Below the pieces are notes generated by a model. The model searched no databases. It saw nothing but the letters and a program-made list of their open reading frames with translations, and had not been told where the DNA came from. Below are positions 21,839-29,986 of a DNA stretch of 64,000 nt, in pieces. Within the stretch, counting starts at the first letter, position 1, and each line of letters begins with the position of its first letter. Source of the stretch: Corynebacterium lactis RW2-5 (GTDB taxonomy: Bacteria; Actinomycetota; Actinomycetes; Mycobacteriales; Mycobacteriaceae); assembly GCF_001274895.1 (NCBI RefSeq), contig NZ_CP006841.1, positions 1-64,000 of the forward strand. Direction: 5' to 3'. Both the position numbers and the translations under genes were made by a program.

Positions 21839-23323
21839 TTACTGGGCATTATTACCGCCCGACGTATTACCTGACTCATTCCCGCCGGCATTTCCACCAC
21901 CATTTTCAGTGGCACTGCTGTTTCCGGTCTCGGCGCCCGAATTTCCGCTTGTGCTTGACGACGAGCCCTGGGTCTCACTCGGCTGCGAATCCTCGGTGTG
22001 GTTCTCGGTAATGCTCGGAACCCCGTAGTCCGGGGAGGATCCGTAGCCGGAGCCGGTGCCCCAACCCTGGTTGTTGTCCGGAGCCCACTGCTGACCTTCG
22101 CCTGCGCCAGTGCCGGTGTCGGTGCCGCCATCGGTCGTCTGCTCCTGCGATTGCGAGGGCAGCAATTCGTTCAGCGCCGGGATGTTGGGGATTGAACCGG
22201 TGCTCATGATGGCGTAGAGAACTGCGATTGCGCCGGCCAGCAGTGCGAGGAGAATCAGCAGGATGAAGCTGCCGCAACCGCAGCCACATCCGGACTTTTT
22301 CTTCGGCGCGGACGAGCTCGACCTCGGCGCAGGTGCCGGAGCCGGGCGCTGGGGAGTCTGCGGCGCTCGCGACGTCGGCGCCGGAATCGGACGCGGGCGC
22401 GTCATGGCGCCGAGCTCGCTGGTCGCCGGGTTCGCCGCATTGGACTGCCGGTGCACCGTTGGGGGCACGCCGCGGGGCTGCGGAGGCCTATGTCCCGCCC
22501 GCACCCGCAGGACGGCCTGCGCCAACTCGCGGCCGTCGGCGTAGCGGCGCTGCGGATCCTTGCGTAGCATAATGCCGATGAGCTCGCGGACGTGCGGATT
22601 CACCGTCGGAGGCAGAGCCGGCGGAGCCTCGGAAATGTGCGCGACGGCGACGGCCACGGTGGAGTCGCCCTGGAAGGGGCGACGGCCGCCAACCATTTCG
22701 TAGGCGACACAGCCCATGGAGTACACGTCGGTGGCAGGAGTAACTGCCTTGCCCTGAGCCTGCTCCGGGGATACATACTGCGCCGTGCCGACGACCATTC
22801 CGGTGCGGGTCAGCGGCACCGCCTCGGCGGCCTTGGCAATGCCGAAGTCAGTGATTTTCACCGTGCCTTCCGGGGTGACCAAGAGGTTGCCCGGCTTGAT
22901 GTCGCGGTGAATCAGGTTGGCGGCGTGAATGGCCGACAGGCCGTGCGCGGTCTGCTCGAGTACATCGAGCACGAGGTGCTCCGGCAGCGTCTTGCGGCGC
23001 TGCAACACCTGCGACAGAGACTCGCCGCGGATGTACTCCATGACGATGTAGCAGGCGCCATGGCTTCCCGCCATGCCCTCCTGATAGGTGACGATCTGCA
23101 CGACGTTCGGGCTGGAAACGCTCCGCGCGGCGGACGCCTCGTTTTGGAAACGCTGCCGGAACTCGACGTTGTCGGAGAGCTCCTGATTGAGCAGCTTGAT
23201 GGCTACGAGTTTCCCGGACGTGGTGTCGTCGGCAAGCCAAACGGTGGACATGCCGCCGCGGCCGAGCAAGCGCTGCACGCGGTAGCGCCTGCCGACGAGA
23301 TTTTGTACCTGGGCTGCGTCCAT
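21839..23323 (-). CDS. pknA: Ser/Thr protein kinase PknA
   Basis: PknA is the companion growth kinase of PknB. Translation should start at ATG 23323, 2 nt after the pbpA stop; a longer frame runs into pbpA and is ignored. The 494-residue protein has a kinase domain with catalytic Lys43, HRD at 139-141 and DFG at 159-161, then a Pro/Arg-rich linker and a Cys/Gly run (SGCGCGCG) before one membrane segment (FILLILLALLAGAIAVLY). A low-complexity Gly/Ser/Asn/Thr extracellular tail completes it. Unlike PknB it has no PASTA repeats. The CGCGC run just before the membrane is unusual and may be lipidated or metal-binding; that is speculation. Confidence 0.95.
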   Translation of the reverse strand: MDAAQVQNLVGRRYRVQRLLGRGGMSTVWLADDTTSGKLVAIKLLNQELSDNVEFRQRFQNEASAARSVSSPNVVQIVTYQEGMAGSHGACYIVMEYIRGESLSQVLQRRKTLPEHLVLDVLEQTAHGLSAIHAANLIHRDIKPGNLLVTPEGTVKITDFGIAKAAEAVPLTRTGMVVGTAQYVSPEQAQGKAVTPATDVYSMGCVAYEMVGGRRPFQGDSTVAVAVAHISEAPPALPPTVNPHVRELIGIMLRKDPQRRYADGRELAQAVLRVRAGHRPPQPRGVPPTVHRQSNAANPATSELGAMTRPRPIPAPTSRAPQTPQRPAPAPAPRSSSSAPKKKSGCGCGCGSFILLILLALLAGAIAVLYAIMSTGSIPNIPALNELLPSQSQEQTTDGGTDTGTGAGEGQQWAPDNNQGWGTGSGYGSSPDYGVPSITENHTEDSQPSETQGSSSSTSGNSGAETGNSSATENGGGNAGGNESGNTSGGNNAQ

Positions 23324-23325
23324 TC

Positions 23326-24762
23326 CTATCGACCCGCCTGCTCGACGGCGGAGATGAGCGCGCGCCCAATCGGCGCGGCGACCGATGCGCCGGTCGCGCT
23401 TTGACCCTGGCCGCCGCCATTTTCGACGACGACCGCGACAGCCACGTCGGAGTCCGGTGCGAAGGCGATGTACCAAACGTGCGGAGCGTACTCACCGCGG
23501 ACGGCTCCGTGCTCGGCGGTACCCGTCTTGGAGGCGATGTGCGCGCTATTGCCGCCCGAGTGCGCCTCGGAGCCGCGCATCAGATCGGTGAGCGTCTTGG
23601 CGATCTCGGGGGAGACCGCTTCGCCCGCTTCGCGCGGTTTGAAGGACTTAATCTCGGACAGGTCGGTGCCGCGGATCGACTTGATAATTTGCGGTTCCAT
23701 GCGCACGCCGCCGTTGGCGATGGTTGCGGCAATCATGGCGTTGTCCAGCGGGGTGAAGGACACGTCGCGCTGGCCGATGGAAGTCTGGCCCAGCGAAGCC
23801 TTGTCCGGGATGTCGCCGACCGTGGAATCCTCCGAGGGCAGGCCCAGGGAGTCGTGGTGCTCGCCGATGCCGAATCGCTTGGCGACATCCTTCAGCGCGT
23901 CAGCGCCGGTATTCATGCCCAACTCGGCGAAGGCCGTATTACAGGACTGGGCGAAGGCGTTGCGCAGCGTCGTGGTGGCACCACCGCAGGTCGAGCCTCC
24001 GTAGTTCTCCAGCGTGGTCACGCTGTCTGGAAGCGTAATCTGCGGCGCTCCTGTGACCTGAGTCTGCGGGTTCGCACCATTTTCCAGTGCGGCCGCGGTG
24101 GTCAGCACCTTGAAGGTCGAACCCGGGGGCAGCGGACGCTGCGTGCCATGGTTGAGAAGTGGCGCACCCTCGGTGTTGTTCAGCTTCTGCCACGTGTCCT
24201 GATCTCCCTGTGCGATCGGGTTCGGATCGAAGGAAGGCGTGGACGCCATCGCGAGAATCTCGCCTGTCGACGGGCGGACCGCCACCGCTGAGCCCACGTA
24301 GCCGCGCTCGGCCAACTGGTTGTAGGCGGTTGTCTGGGCCTGCGGGATGATGGTCAGCTCGGGGGAGGCGCCCTTCGGCTCTTTGCCGGTGACCACGTCG
24401 ATGGCGCGGGAGGCGAACAGGGAGGGGTCGGTGCCGTTCAGGATGTCATTCTGGGAGCTCTCCAGGCCGGAGGAGCCGTAGACATCGGAGAGGTATCCGA
24501 CGACCGGGCCGTAGGCCTCCGGGTTGGTGTCGTAGCTGCGGTTGAAGAATCCGTTTTGGTCCTTCTCGGAATGCGCGAGGATTGCACCCCCGGCGGTAAT
24601 TTGGCCGCGCGGCCGGGATTTCTCCTCGAGGAACTGGCGGTTGTTCAGCGGATTGTAGGCGTACTTATCCTGCTGGAAACCCTGCACGTAGGTGAGGTTG
24701 GCCAGCAGCAGAACTATGAGTCCGAGGACGACGGCGAAGACCTGTCGAATTGTCTTATTCAT
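23326..24762 (-). CDS. pbpA: Class B penicillin-binding protein PbpA
   Basis: This is a monofunctional transpeptidase that cross-links peptidoglycan with the glycosyltransferase RodA. The 478-residue protein has an N-terminal membrane anchor (about 7-27) and a transpeptidase domain with the nucleophile motif STFK at 215-218, SCN at 273-275 and KTG at 412-414. It directly abuts rodA upstream and pknA downstream, so the synthase pair and its kinases are expressed together. Length and motifs are normal for the actinobacterial PbpA family. Confidence 0.95.
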   Translation of the reverse strand: MNKTIRQVFAVVLGLIVLLLANLTYVQGFQQDKYAYNPLNNRQFLEEKSRPRGQITAGGAILAHSEKDQNGFFNRSYDTNPEAYGPVVGYLSDVYGSSGLESSQNDILNGTDPSLFASRAIDVVTGKEPKGASPELTIIPQAQTTAYNQLAERGYVGSAVAVRPSTGEILAMASTPSFDPNPIAQGDQDTWQKLNNTEGAPLLNHGTQRPLPPGSTFKVLTTAAALENGANPQTQVTGAPQITLPDSVTTLENYGGSTCGGATTTLRNAFAQSCNTAFAELGMNTGADALKDVAKRFGIGEHHDSLGLPSEDSTVGDIPDKASLGQTSIGQRDVSFTPLDNAMIAATIANGGVRMEPQIIKSIRGTDLSEIKSFKPREAGEAVSPEIAKTLTDLMRGSEAHSGGNSAHIASKTGTAEHGAVRGEYAPHVWYIAFAPDSDVAVAVVVENGGGQGQSATGASVAAPIGRALISAVEQAGR

Positions 24763-26142
24763 TTACTGGTTCACCTCCTGGCTGTGGGCTGTGTCGAGTT
24801 CCTTCTGGGCATTGTTGGGAAGGGCCGGGTTGGCGCCCGCGGCGCCCCAGGGGCGGTGGCCCTCGTCGGAGATGCGCAGCAGGATCGCGAGCAGGATGTA
24901 GTTGGCCAGCAGTGAGGAACCACCGGCTGACATGAACGGGGTGGTCAGGCCGGTCAGAGGCATCAGCTTGGAGACGCCTGCAACGACGACGAAGAGCTGA
25001 ATCGCCAGAGTGAACGCGAGGCCGGCTCCGAGGAGCTTGCCGAAGGAGTCACGGACAGAAAGGCCGGCGCCAACTCCGCGGGAAATCAGAATCGCGAAGA
25101 GGATGATGATGGCCGCCAGTCCTGTGAAGCCCAGCTCCTCGCCGAAGGCGGAGAGAATGAAGTCCGAGTGCGCCACCGGGATCTTGTACGGGTAGCCCTG
25201 GCCCAGGCCGGTGCCACCAATTCCGCCCCAGCTCATGCCGAACAGGCCCTGGGAGAGCTGGTAGCCGCCCTCGTCGAAGGAACCGATGGGGTCGAGGAAG
25301 TGCGCTACACGCGCTTGAATCTTGGAGGAGACCTGATAAACGGCGACACCGGCGACAGCGACGAGACCGAGGCCAATAATCAGCCAGGACCCGCGCGCGG
25401 TGGCGATGTAGAGCATGGCCAAAACGGTGCCGAAGAGCAGCAGCGCGGGGCCGAAGTCATTTTGCATCGCCATGATGGCCGTGGCGATGCCCCAAATCAG
25501 CAGGATCGGGCCCAGGTCGCGCAGGCGTGGGAAGTCGATGCCGAGGAAGCGCTTGCCGGCCACGTTGAACAGGGATCGCTTGTTGACCAGAAGCTGCGCG
25601 AAGAAAATCAGCAGCAGTACCTTGGCGAACTCGCCAGGTTGGACCGAGAACGGCCCGATGGAAATCCAGATGCGCGCGTCGGCGTTAATCGACGAAGGCC
25701 ACACCAGCGGCAGCGCCAGCAGAATCAGGCCCGCAAGTCCCAGCAGGTAGGAGTACTTGGACAGGGAGCGGTGATCACGCAGGATCGCGATTACGGCGAT
25801 GAACATGGCGACACCCAGAATCGTCCACATAATCTGGTTGCGCACCAGGTTCGTGTCGTTAGCGAGGTCCAGTCGGTGAATCATCACCAGGCCCAGAGCG
25901 TTGAGCGTGGCGGCTACCGGAAGCATCACCTGGTCAGACCAGGGAGCGAAAAGAGTCAGGGCAATGTGCGCCACCGAAAAGGTCACGATGAAACCGCCGA
26001 TGATGTAGAGCACGTCGGCCGTAATCGAGTTACCCTGCGCCAGCTCCAAAGAGACGAGCGCCAAAAGCAACAATCCTGCTGAGAGCAGCAGGAGAAGCAT
26101 TTCCTTAACCCGGAGTGGGCGTTTTACTGCGGTATCACTCAT
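24763..26142 (-). CDS. rodA: SEDS-family peptidoglycan glycosyltransferase (RodA/FtsW)
   Basis: RodA polymerises lipid II into glycan strands. The 459-residue protein has about ten to twelve membrane segments. It carries SEDS hallmarks: the PGEFAKVLLLIFFAQLLV region, NDFGPALLLFGT, SQGLFGMSWGGIGGTGLGQG and FGEELGF. The gene abuts pbpA with no gap and overlaps pstP by 4 nt. Its pairing with PbpA supports the RodA rather than the FtsW role, although the two are hard to separate by sequence. Confidence 0.93.
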   Translation of the reverse strand: MSDTAVKRPLRVKEMLLLLLSAGLLLLALVSLELAQGNSITADVLYIIGGFIVTFSVAHIALTLFAPWSDQVMLPVAATLNALGLVMIHRLDLANDTNLVRNQIMWTILGVAMFIAVIAILRDHRSLSKYSYLLGLAGLILLALPLVWPSSINADARIWISIGPFSVQPGEFAKVLLLIFFAQLLVNKRSLFNVAGKRFLGIDFPRLRDLGPILLIWGIATAIMAMQNDFGPALLLFGTVLAMLYIATARGSWLIIGLGLVAVAGVAVYQVSSKIQARVAHFLDPIGSFDEGGYQLSQGLFGMSWGGIGGTGLGQGYPYKIPVAHSDFILSAFGEELGFTGLAAIIILFAILISRGVGAGLSVRDSFGKLLGAGLAFTLAIQLFVVVAGVSKLMPLTGLTTPFMSAGGSSLLANYILLAILLRISDEGHRPWGAAGANPALPNNAQKELDTAHSQEVNQ

Positions 26143-27494
26143 TTGGCTACCTCCCTGCAGTTAACCCCTGGTTCGGAGCCGAGTTTGTTGTCCTGAGTAT
26201 CTTTTTTGCTATTGCTCTTGTCTTTGTTGTCCAGCGTCAGGCATACCGGTAGCGCGGATTCTGCCAGCCGACCAATCTGCTCGCTGACCCCGTCGTAGGA
26301 GTCGGCGGGAAGGCCCTCCAGGGAGCTGCGCGCAGCGGGGGAAAGATCCTTCGGCGACATGATGTGGCAGTCGACCTTGTCCTTCGCGGTGCCGGCCGGC
26401 GGCAGCTGCACCTTGTTGTCGTCGGTGAGACAGACGAACTGGTGCGGCTCCTGTAGCTTGAACCCGAGCAGCGACCCCGGGACACCGTGCATGAGCTGGA
26501 CCTGGTCGTCGACCACGGCGAGGTGATACATCGACTCCTTCTTGTTCCAGCCCCACACGCCGATGCCGGCCACGGCGACGACAAGCAGCGCCACCACAGC
26601 AACGACCAGCCAGGTGCCCTTGGACTTCCGCTTGACCGGCTCCGTAGTCACCGCAATCTCCTGCGACTGACGAGGCCTCAGCGCCGCCGCCCGGCCCGCC
26701 GCGGTGTTCGGCCGCGGCAGCTCCTCCTCCGAGTTCCGCAGGGCACCCGCCAGGGAGGGTTCGGACGGTGTGCTTGCCGACGAATCCACCACGTCCGCGA
26801 CCACAACGGTCACGTTGTCGGGACCGCCGGAGCGCAGGGCGAAGTTGACCAGCTTTTCGGCGGCCTCGGCGGGAGTGCCCTCCGATAGGGCATCCCGAAT
26901 GGTCTCCGCGGAGACCGGATCAGACAGGCCGTCGGAGCACAACAGGTAGCGGTCGCCCTCGTGGACCTCGCGGTAGGAAAGGGTCGGCTCTACCGGGCGA
27001 CCGGTCAGGGCCTTGAGAATCAGCGAACGCTGCGGGTGGACGGAGGCCTCCTCCTCGGAGATCTTGCCGTCGTCCACCAGTGACTGCACGTAGGTGTCAT
27101 CGCGAGTAATGCGGATCAGCTCTCCGTCGCGCAGGAGGTAGCCGCGTGAATCGCCGACGTGGCACATGCCGAGACGCGTACCGTCGAAAAGCAGCGCGGT
27201 CAGGGTCGTGCCCATGCCCTGCGTGGCGGGGTTGTCATCGATCTCGTCGGCAATCGAGTTGTTGCCGGCGAAGCAGGCGCGACGCAGCGCGTCGAGGAGG
27301 TCCGCGCCGGGCTGATCGTTGTCCAACCGGGAAACGGCCGCAATCATCAGCTGCGATGCGACTTCACCTGCAGCGTGGCCTCCCATGCCGTCGGCAAGCG
27401 CGAGAAGGCGCGAGCCAGCATAGGCCGAGTCTTCGTTGTTCTGTCGGACCAGGCCCCGGTCCGACAGCGTGGTGTAGTCAAGTGCAAAACTCAT
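26139..27494 (-). CDS. pstP: PP2C-type Ser/Thr protein phosphatase PstP
   Basis: PstP removes phosphates placed by PknA and PknB. The 451-residue protein has a PP2C domain (about 1-235) with metal-binding motifs NNEDSAY and ADGMGGHAAGE and a later SDGLSDPV and GGPDNVTV. A cytoplasmic linker and one membrane segment (about 292-312) follow, and then an extracellular tail. Both gene ends overlap neighbours by 4 nt (fhaB upstream, rodA downstream), indicating translational coupling. Domain order matches mycobacterial PstP. Confidence 0.95.
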   Translation of the reverse strand: MSFALDYTTLSDRGLVRQNNEDSAYAGSRLLALADGMGGHAAGEVASQLMIAAVSRLDNDQPGADLLDALRRACFAGNNSIADEIDDNPATQGMGTTLTALLFDGTRLGMCHVGDSRGYLLRDGELIRITRDDTYVQSLVDDGKISEEEASVHPQRSLILKALTGRPVEPTLSYREVHEGDRYLLCSDGLSDPVSAETIRDALSEGTPAEAAEKLVNFALRSGGPDNVTVVVADVVDSSASTPSEPSLAGALRNSEEELPRPNTAAGRAAALRPRQSQEIAVTTEPVKRKSKGTWLVVAVVALLVVAVAGIGVWGWNKKESMYHLAVVDDQVQLMHGVPGSLLGFKLQEPHQFVCLTDDNKVQLPPAGTAKDKVDCHIMSPKDLSPAARSSLEGLPADSYDGVSEQIGRLAESALPVCLTLDNKDKSNSKKDTQDNKLGSEPGVNCREVAK

Positions 27495-27958
27495 GGTTGC
27501 AACCTCAGCGTCGTGCGGCCAATGCGGATTTCCATGCCAGGGGTCAGCCGTTCTGGTTGCTCAACGCGCTGGCCATTGAGGAAGGTGCCGTTGCGGGAGT
27601 CGAGGTCCTCCAGATACCAGACGCCATCGCGGCTGATGAGGCGGGCGTGCTGAGACGATGCGAAGTCGTCGTTGAGGACGAACGCGGAGCTCTCCGAGCG
27701 GCCGATGGTGATATCGCGCTGGTTGTCCAAGTTCATGCGCGATCCAGCCAGGGGCCCAGCGGTGACGAGAAGCTGCCGCGGGGTCTGCGAGCGCTGGAAC
27801 CGCTTCGCGGGTGCGCCGCCACTCGACTGTTGGCGCACAGGCCGCAGGGTGGCCGAGCCGTTCGTCTCCGTCCGCAGCGTGCGCAGCGTCATCCAAATGA
27901 AAAACCACAGGACTACGAGCACGCCGATGCGCGAGAGCAGAAAAACAATGGCCTCCAC
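27491..27958 (-). CDS. fhaB: FHA-domain protein FhaB (FipA type)
   Basis: FHA domains bind phosphothreonine, here probably on PknA/PknB targets or the kinases themselves. The 155-residue protein has an N-terminal membrane segment (about 5-25), a basic linker and a C-terminal FHA domain with the conserved GRSESS, SSQHARL and SRNGTFLNG motifs. It is the first gene of the fhaB-pstP-rodA-pbpA-pknA-pknB operon. The gap to fhaA (27959-28088) includes a GGAGGTTCC ribosome-binding region before the ATG. Confidence 0.93.
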   Translation of the reverse strand: MEAIVFLLSRIGVLVVLWFFIWMTLRTLRTETNGSATLRPVRQQSSGGAPAKRFQRSQTPRQLLVTAGPLAGSRMNLDNQRDITIGRSESSAFVLNDDFASSQHARLISRDGVWYLEDLDSRNGTFLNGQRVEQPERLTPGMEIRIGRTTLRLQP

Positions 27959-28088
27959 GTCCGGGGAACCTCCTTATAAAGCGTTCGTGTACAACTTCAG
28001 CAACATACGAGCGCAATTATTCCAGGTATTGGCCGTCAAACCTAGAGAAAGCCTTTTAATTAGAAGTTTTAAGCCGGAGGTCGCGGGC

Positions 28089-28997
28089 CTATCGGATGCG
28101 GACCTCGAGCAGGGAATGACCGAGTGAAATGGTGTCGCCGTCGGCGAGGAGCCAGTTATCAATCTGCTCGCCGTTGACAATCGTGCCATTGGTCGAGTGC
28201 AGGTCAACCAGCACAGCGTCCTGACCATCCCAGGTAATCTCAGCGTGCTGGCGGGAGACGCCGGTATCCGGCAGGCGGAAGTCCGAGGCGGTGCCGCGGC
28301 CGATGATGTTCGAGCCCTCGCGGACCTCGAAAACACGGGAGGATCCGTCCTGTAGCAGCAGGGACACGGAGCGGGTCGGCGCCTGCGCCGGTGCCTCCGG
28401 CTCTGGATTCACGGCCGGGATTGGGCGGGAGGCGGTCGGGAACTCTTCTACCTCGGGCTCGGGTCCTGGCTCCGGTGCGGGCTGGGGCTCTGCAGGCAGG
28501 GCCGACTCCGGCTCCGGGCGGTAGGACGCCGAGGTAGCGGCGACATCGCCCGAGGGGGCGACACCAAGCTCCGGTGCCTCGCCGTCGAGCCCGATGAACT
28601 CCGAGTGTTCGGTGGTGTCCTCGGTGAAACGGCTCGCGGTCTTCAGCTGGCCGGTGTGGAGGGAATCCAGCGCCTGCAGGCGCACGGAGATAACGCCGGA
28701 GAAGCCCCAGCCGTTGTTACGGCAGTAGCGGGTCATTCGCTCGGCCAGCTGGCGCGGCAGGTTCGGATCGCCCTCGGAGAGGTTTTTGAAATCCGCAGCG
28801 CTGACGCCAATGCGGAAGTCGTTGGGAGCCAGGAATTGCCCGTCGGCATCTTGCATCAGGAAATCTTCAATCTCCTGCTTCAGGCATTCTTCCAGCTCAT
28901 TCGGGACAACCTTGCCGCCGAATACGCGCGCGAAGCTGTTATCGAGCCCGCGCTGCAGCGAGCTGTCGAGCTTGCGGATGCGTCCTAGGAAATCCAT
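28089..28997 (-). CDS. fhaA: FHA-domain protein FhaA (DUF3662)
   Basis: FhaA couples phosphothreonine recognition to late peptidoglycan synthesis; in mycobacteria it binds MviN. The 302-residue protein has an N-terminal DUF3662 domain (about 1-120, beginning MDFLGRIRKLDSSLQRG), a Pro/Glu/Ala-rich linker and a C-terminal FHA domain with IIGRG, SRQHAEI and STNGTIVNG. I start it at ATG 28997 because family members begin at this point. ATG 29045, 16 codons upstream and behind TATACT (29067-29072, minus strand), remains possible. It is transcribed separately from but parallel to the kinase operon. Confidence 0.9.
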   Translation of the reverse strand: MDFLGRIRKLDSSLQRGLDNSFARVFGGKVVPNELEECLKQEIEDFLMQDADGQFLAPNDFRIGVSAADFKNLSEGDPNLPRQLAERMTRYCRNNGWGFSGVISVRLQALDSLHTGQLKTASRFTEDTTEHSEFIGLDGEAPELGVAPSGDVAATSASYRPEPESALPAEPQPAPEPGPEPEVEEFPTASRPIPAVNPEPEAPAQAPTRSVSLLLQDGSSRVFEVREGSNIIGRGTASDFRLPDTGVSRQHAEITWDGQDAVLVDLHSTNGTIVNGEQIDNWLLADGDTISLGHSLLEVRIR

Positions 28998-29255
28998 ATA
29001 ACTTACGAAATTCGCCTTCTCCCACCAGGGTGCGATGGGTTGCATAGAAATTACACTTTGAAAAACAGTATAGAGCCCTGCACCTTTAGTTGAGGCCTAG
29101 CGATGGCTCAGGTTATCCAAATGTTGCCGAAATTATATGACTGCGCACGCCTTTAATTGCTCGCTTTTCGACGCTTACAGACCACGAAAAGGTGCCCTGT
29201 ACTGCGAGTTTGGTGTTGTGTTGGCCGTGGGTGTTATAGTTTTCTTCGTTCCCAC

Positions 29256-29339
29256 GGGCGAGTGGCGGAATGGCAGACGCGCTGGCTTCAGGTGCCAGTG
29301 TCCTTTACGGACGTGGGGGTTCAAGTCCCCCTTCGCCCA
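29256..29339 (+). tRNA. tRNA-Leu (CAG)
   Basis: An 84-nt class II tRNA: acceptor GGGCGAG pairs with TTCGCCC (one G-U), anticodon stem CTGGC/GCCAG encloses TTCAGGT (anticodon CAG), a long variable arm (TGTCC..GGACG) follows and the T-loop is GGTTCAAGTCC. Confidence 0.96.
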
Positions 29340-29346
29340 CAGCGAG

Positions 29347-29393
29347 ATTCCCGGAAACGTTGACTTAAAAGACTTAGCGTTCCGGGAATTTTT
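29347..29393 (+). terminator. tRNA-Leu terminator
   Basis: ATTCCCGGAA and TTCCGGGAAT form a perfect 10-bp stem, followed by TTTT. It begins 7 nt after the tRNA. Confidence 0.88.
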
Positions 29394-29431
29394 GTGTTGG
29401 TCGTGCAGGGTTCGTGGGTGTTGCGCGTGGT

Positions 29432-29848
29432 TTAACGCCAGAACTTGGTCATTCCTTCCTTTTCCTTCATATTGAATTCGATCATTTCTCCCAGCAGGTC
29501 CAGCGGCATGGAGGTGGCGGAGCCGTCGGCAGGCCAGGGGAAGCGGACCATCATTTTGCCGTAGGACAGGCCCCTGTGGTCGAACTCCTCGGAGAAGTGC
29601 TCGATGCCTGCGCGCTCGGGTGCGATAGACATGTGCTTCTTCGCGTAGGAGAAGCCAATAATGAAGGTCTCACCGAGGGTAAACATCGGCTGATTCCAGG
29701 CGATGCGCACCTTCAGTGCGGGGTAGCGCTCGTGGACCCACTCGAGGACTTCCAGGGCGACGGCGCGTTGGGTGTCGTCGTCGACGTGGGAAAGGTATTC
29801 GGCGAAGAATTCGGCGATTGTCTCGTCGGACATGTGTTGGACTGCCAT
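29432..29848 (-). CDS. DUF1801 (YdhG-type) protein
   Basis: This 138-residue protein resembles the DUF1801/YdhG family. Its hallmarks are the ALEVLEWVHERYPALKVRIAWNQPMF region, a FIIGFSYAKKHMSIAP strand and a C-terminal LDLLGEMIEFNMKEK helix. Bacillus relatives act as iron chaperones (frataxin-like), but the role here is not established. TAGTAT lies 8 nt before ATG 29848, which suggests a leaderless start; an internal ATG at 29833 is an alternative. It is divergent from the MFS gene at 29987. Confidence 0.75.
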   Translation of the reverse strand: MAVQHMSDETIAEFFAEYLSHVDDDTQRAVALEVLEWVHERYPALKVRIAWNQPMFTLGETFIIGFSYAKKHMSIAPERAGIEHFSEEFDHRGLSYGKMMVRFPWPADGSATSMPLDLLGEMIEFNMKEKEGMTKFWR

Positions 29849-29915
29849 GCGGCGATACTACCGTAGTTGCGCATATGTGCAGGTGGTGGATAGGTAGCGC
29901 TGTCGCCCACAGAGA

Positions 29916-29935
29916 TTAGATGTCATGACAACTAA
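29916..29935. promoter_or_regulatory. Palindromic operator candidate upstream of MFS gene
   Basis: TTAGA-TGTCATGACA-ACTAA is a 20-bp palindrome with one mismatched pair and a perfect 10-bp core. It lies between the divergent DUF1801 and MFS promoters and has the size of a TetR- or MarR-type operator. Confidence 0.45.
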
Positions 29936-29986
29936 TTTGGGGCAGGGGGCTTGCCTAGTTCTTGCATTGGGTGCAATATTCTTTGA

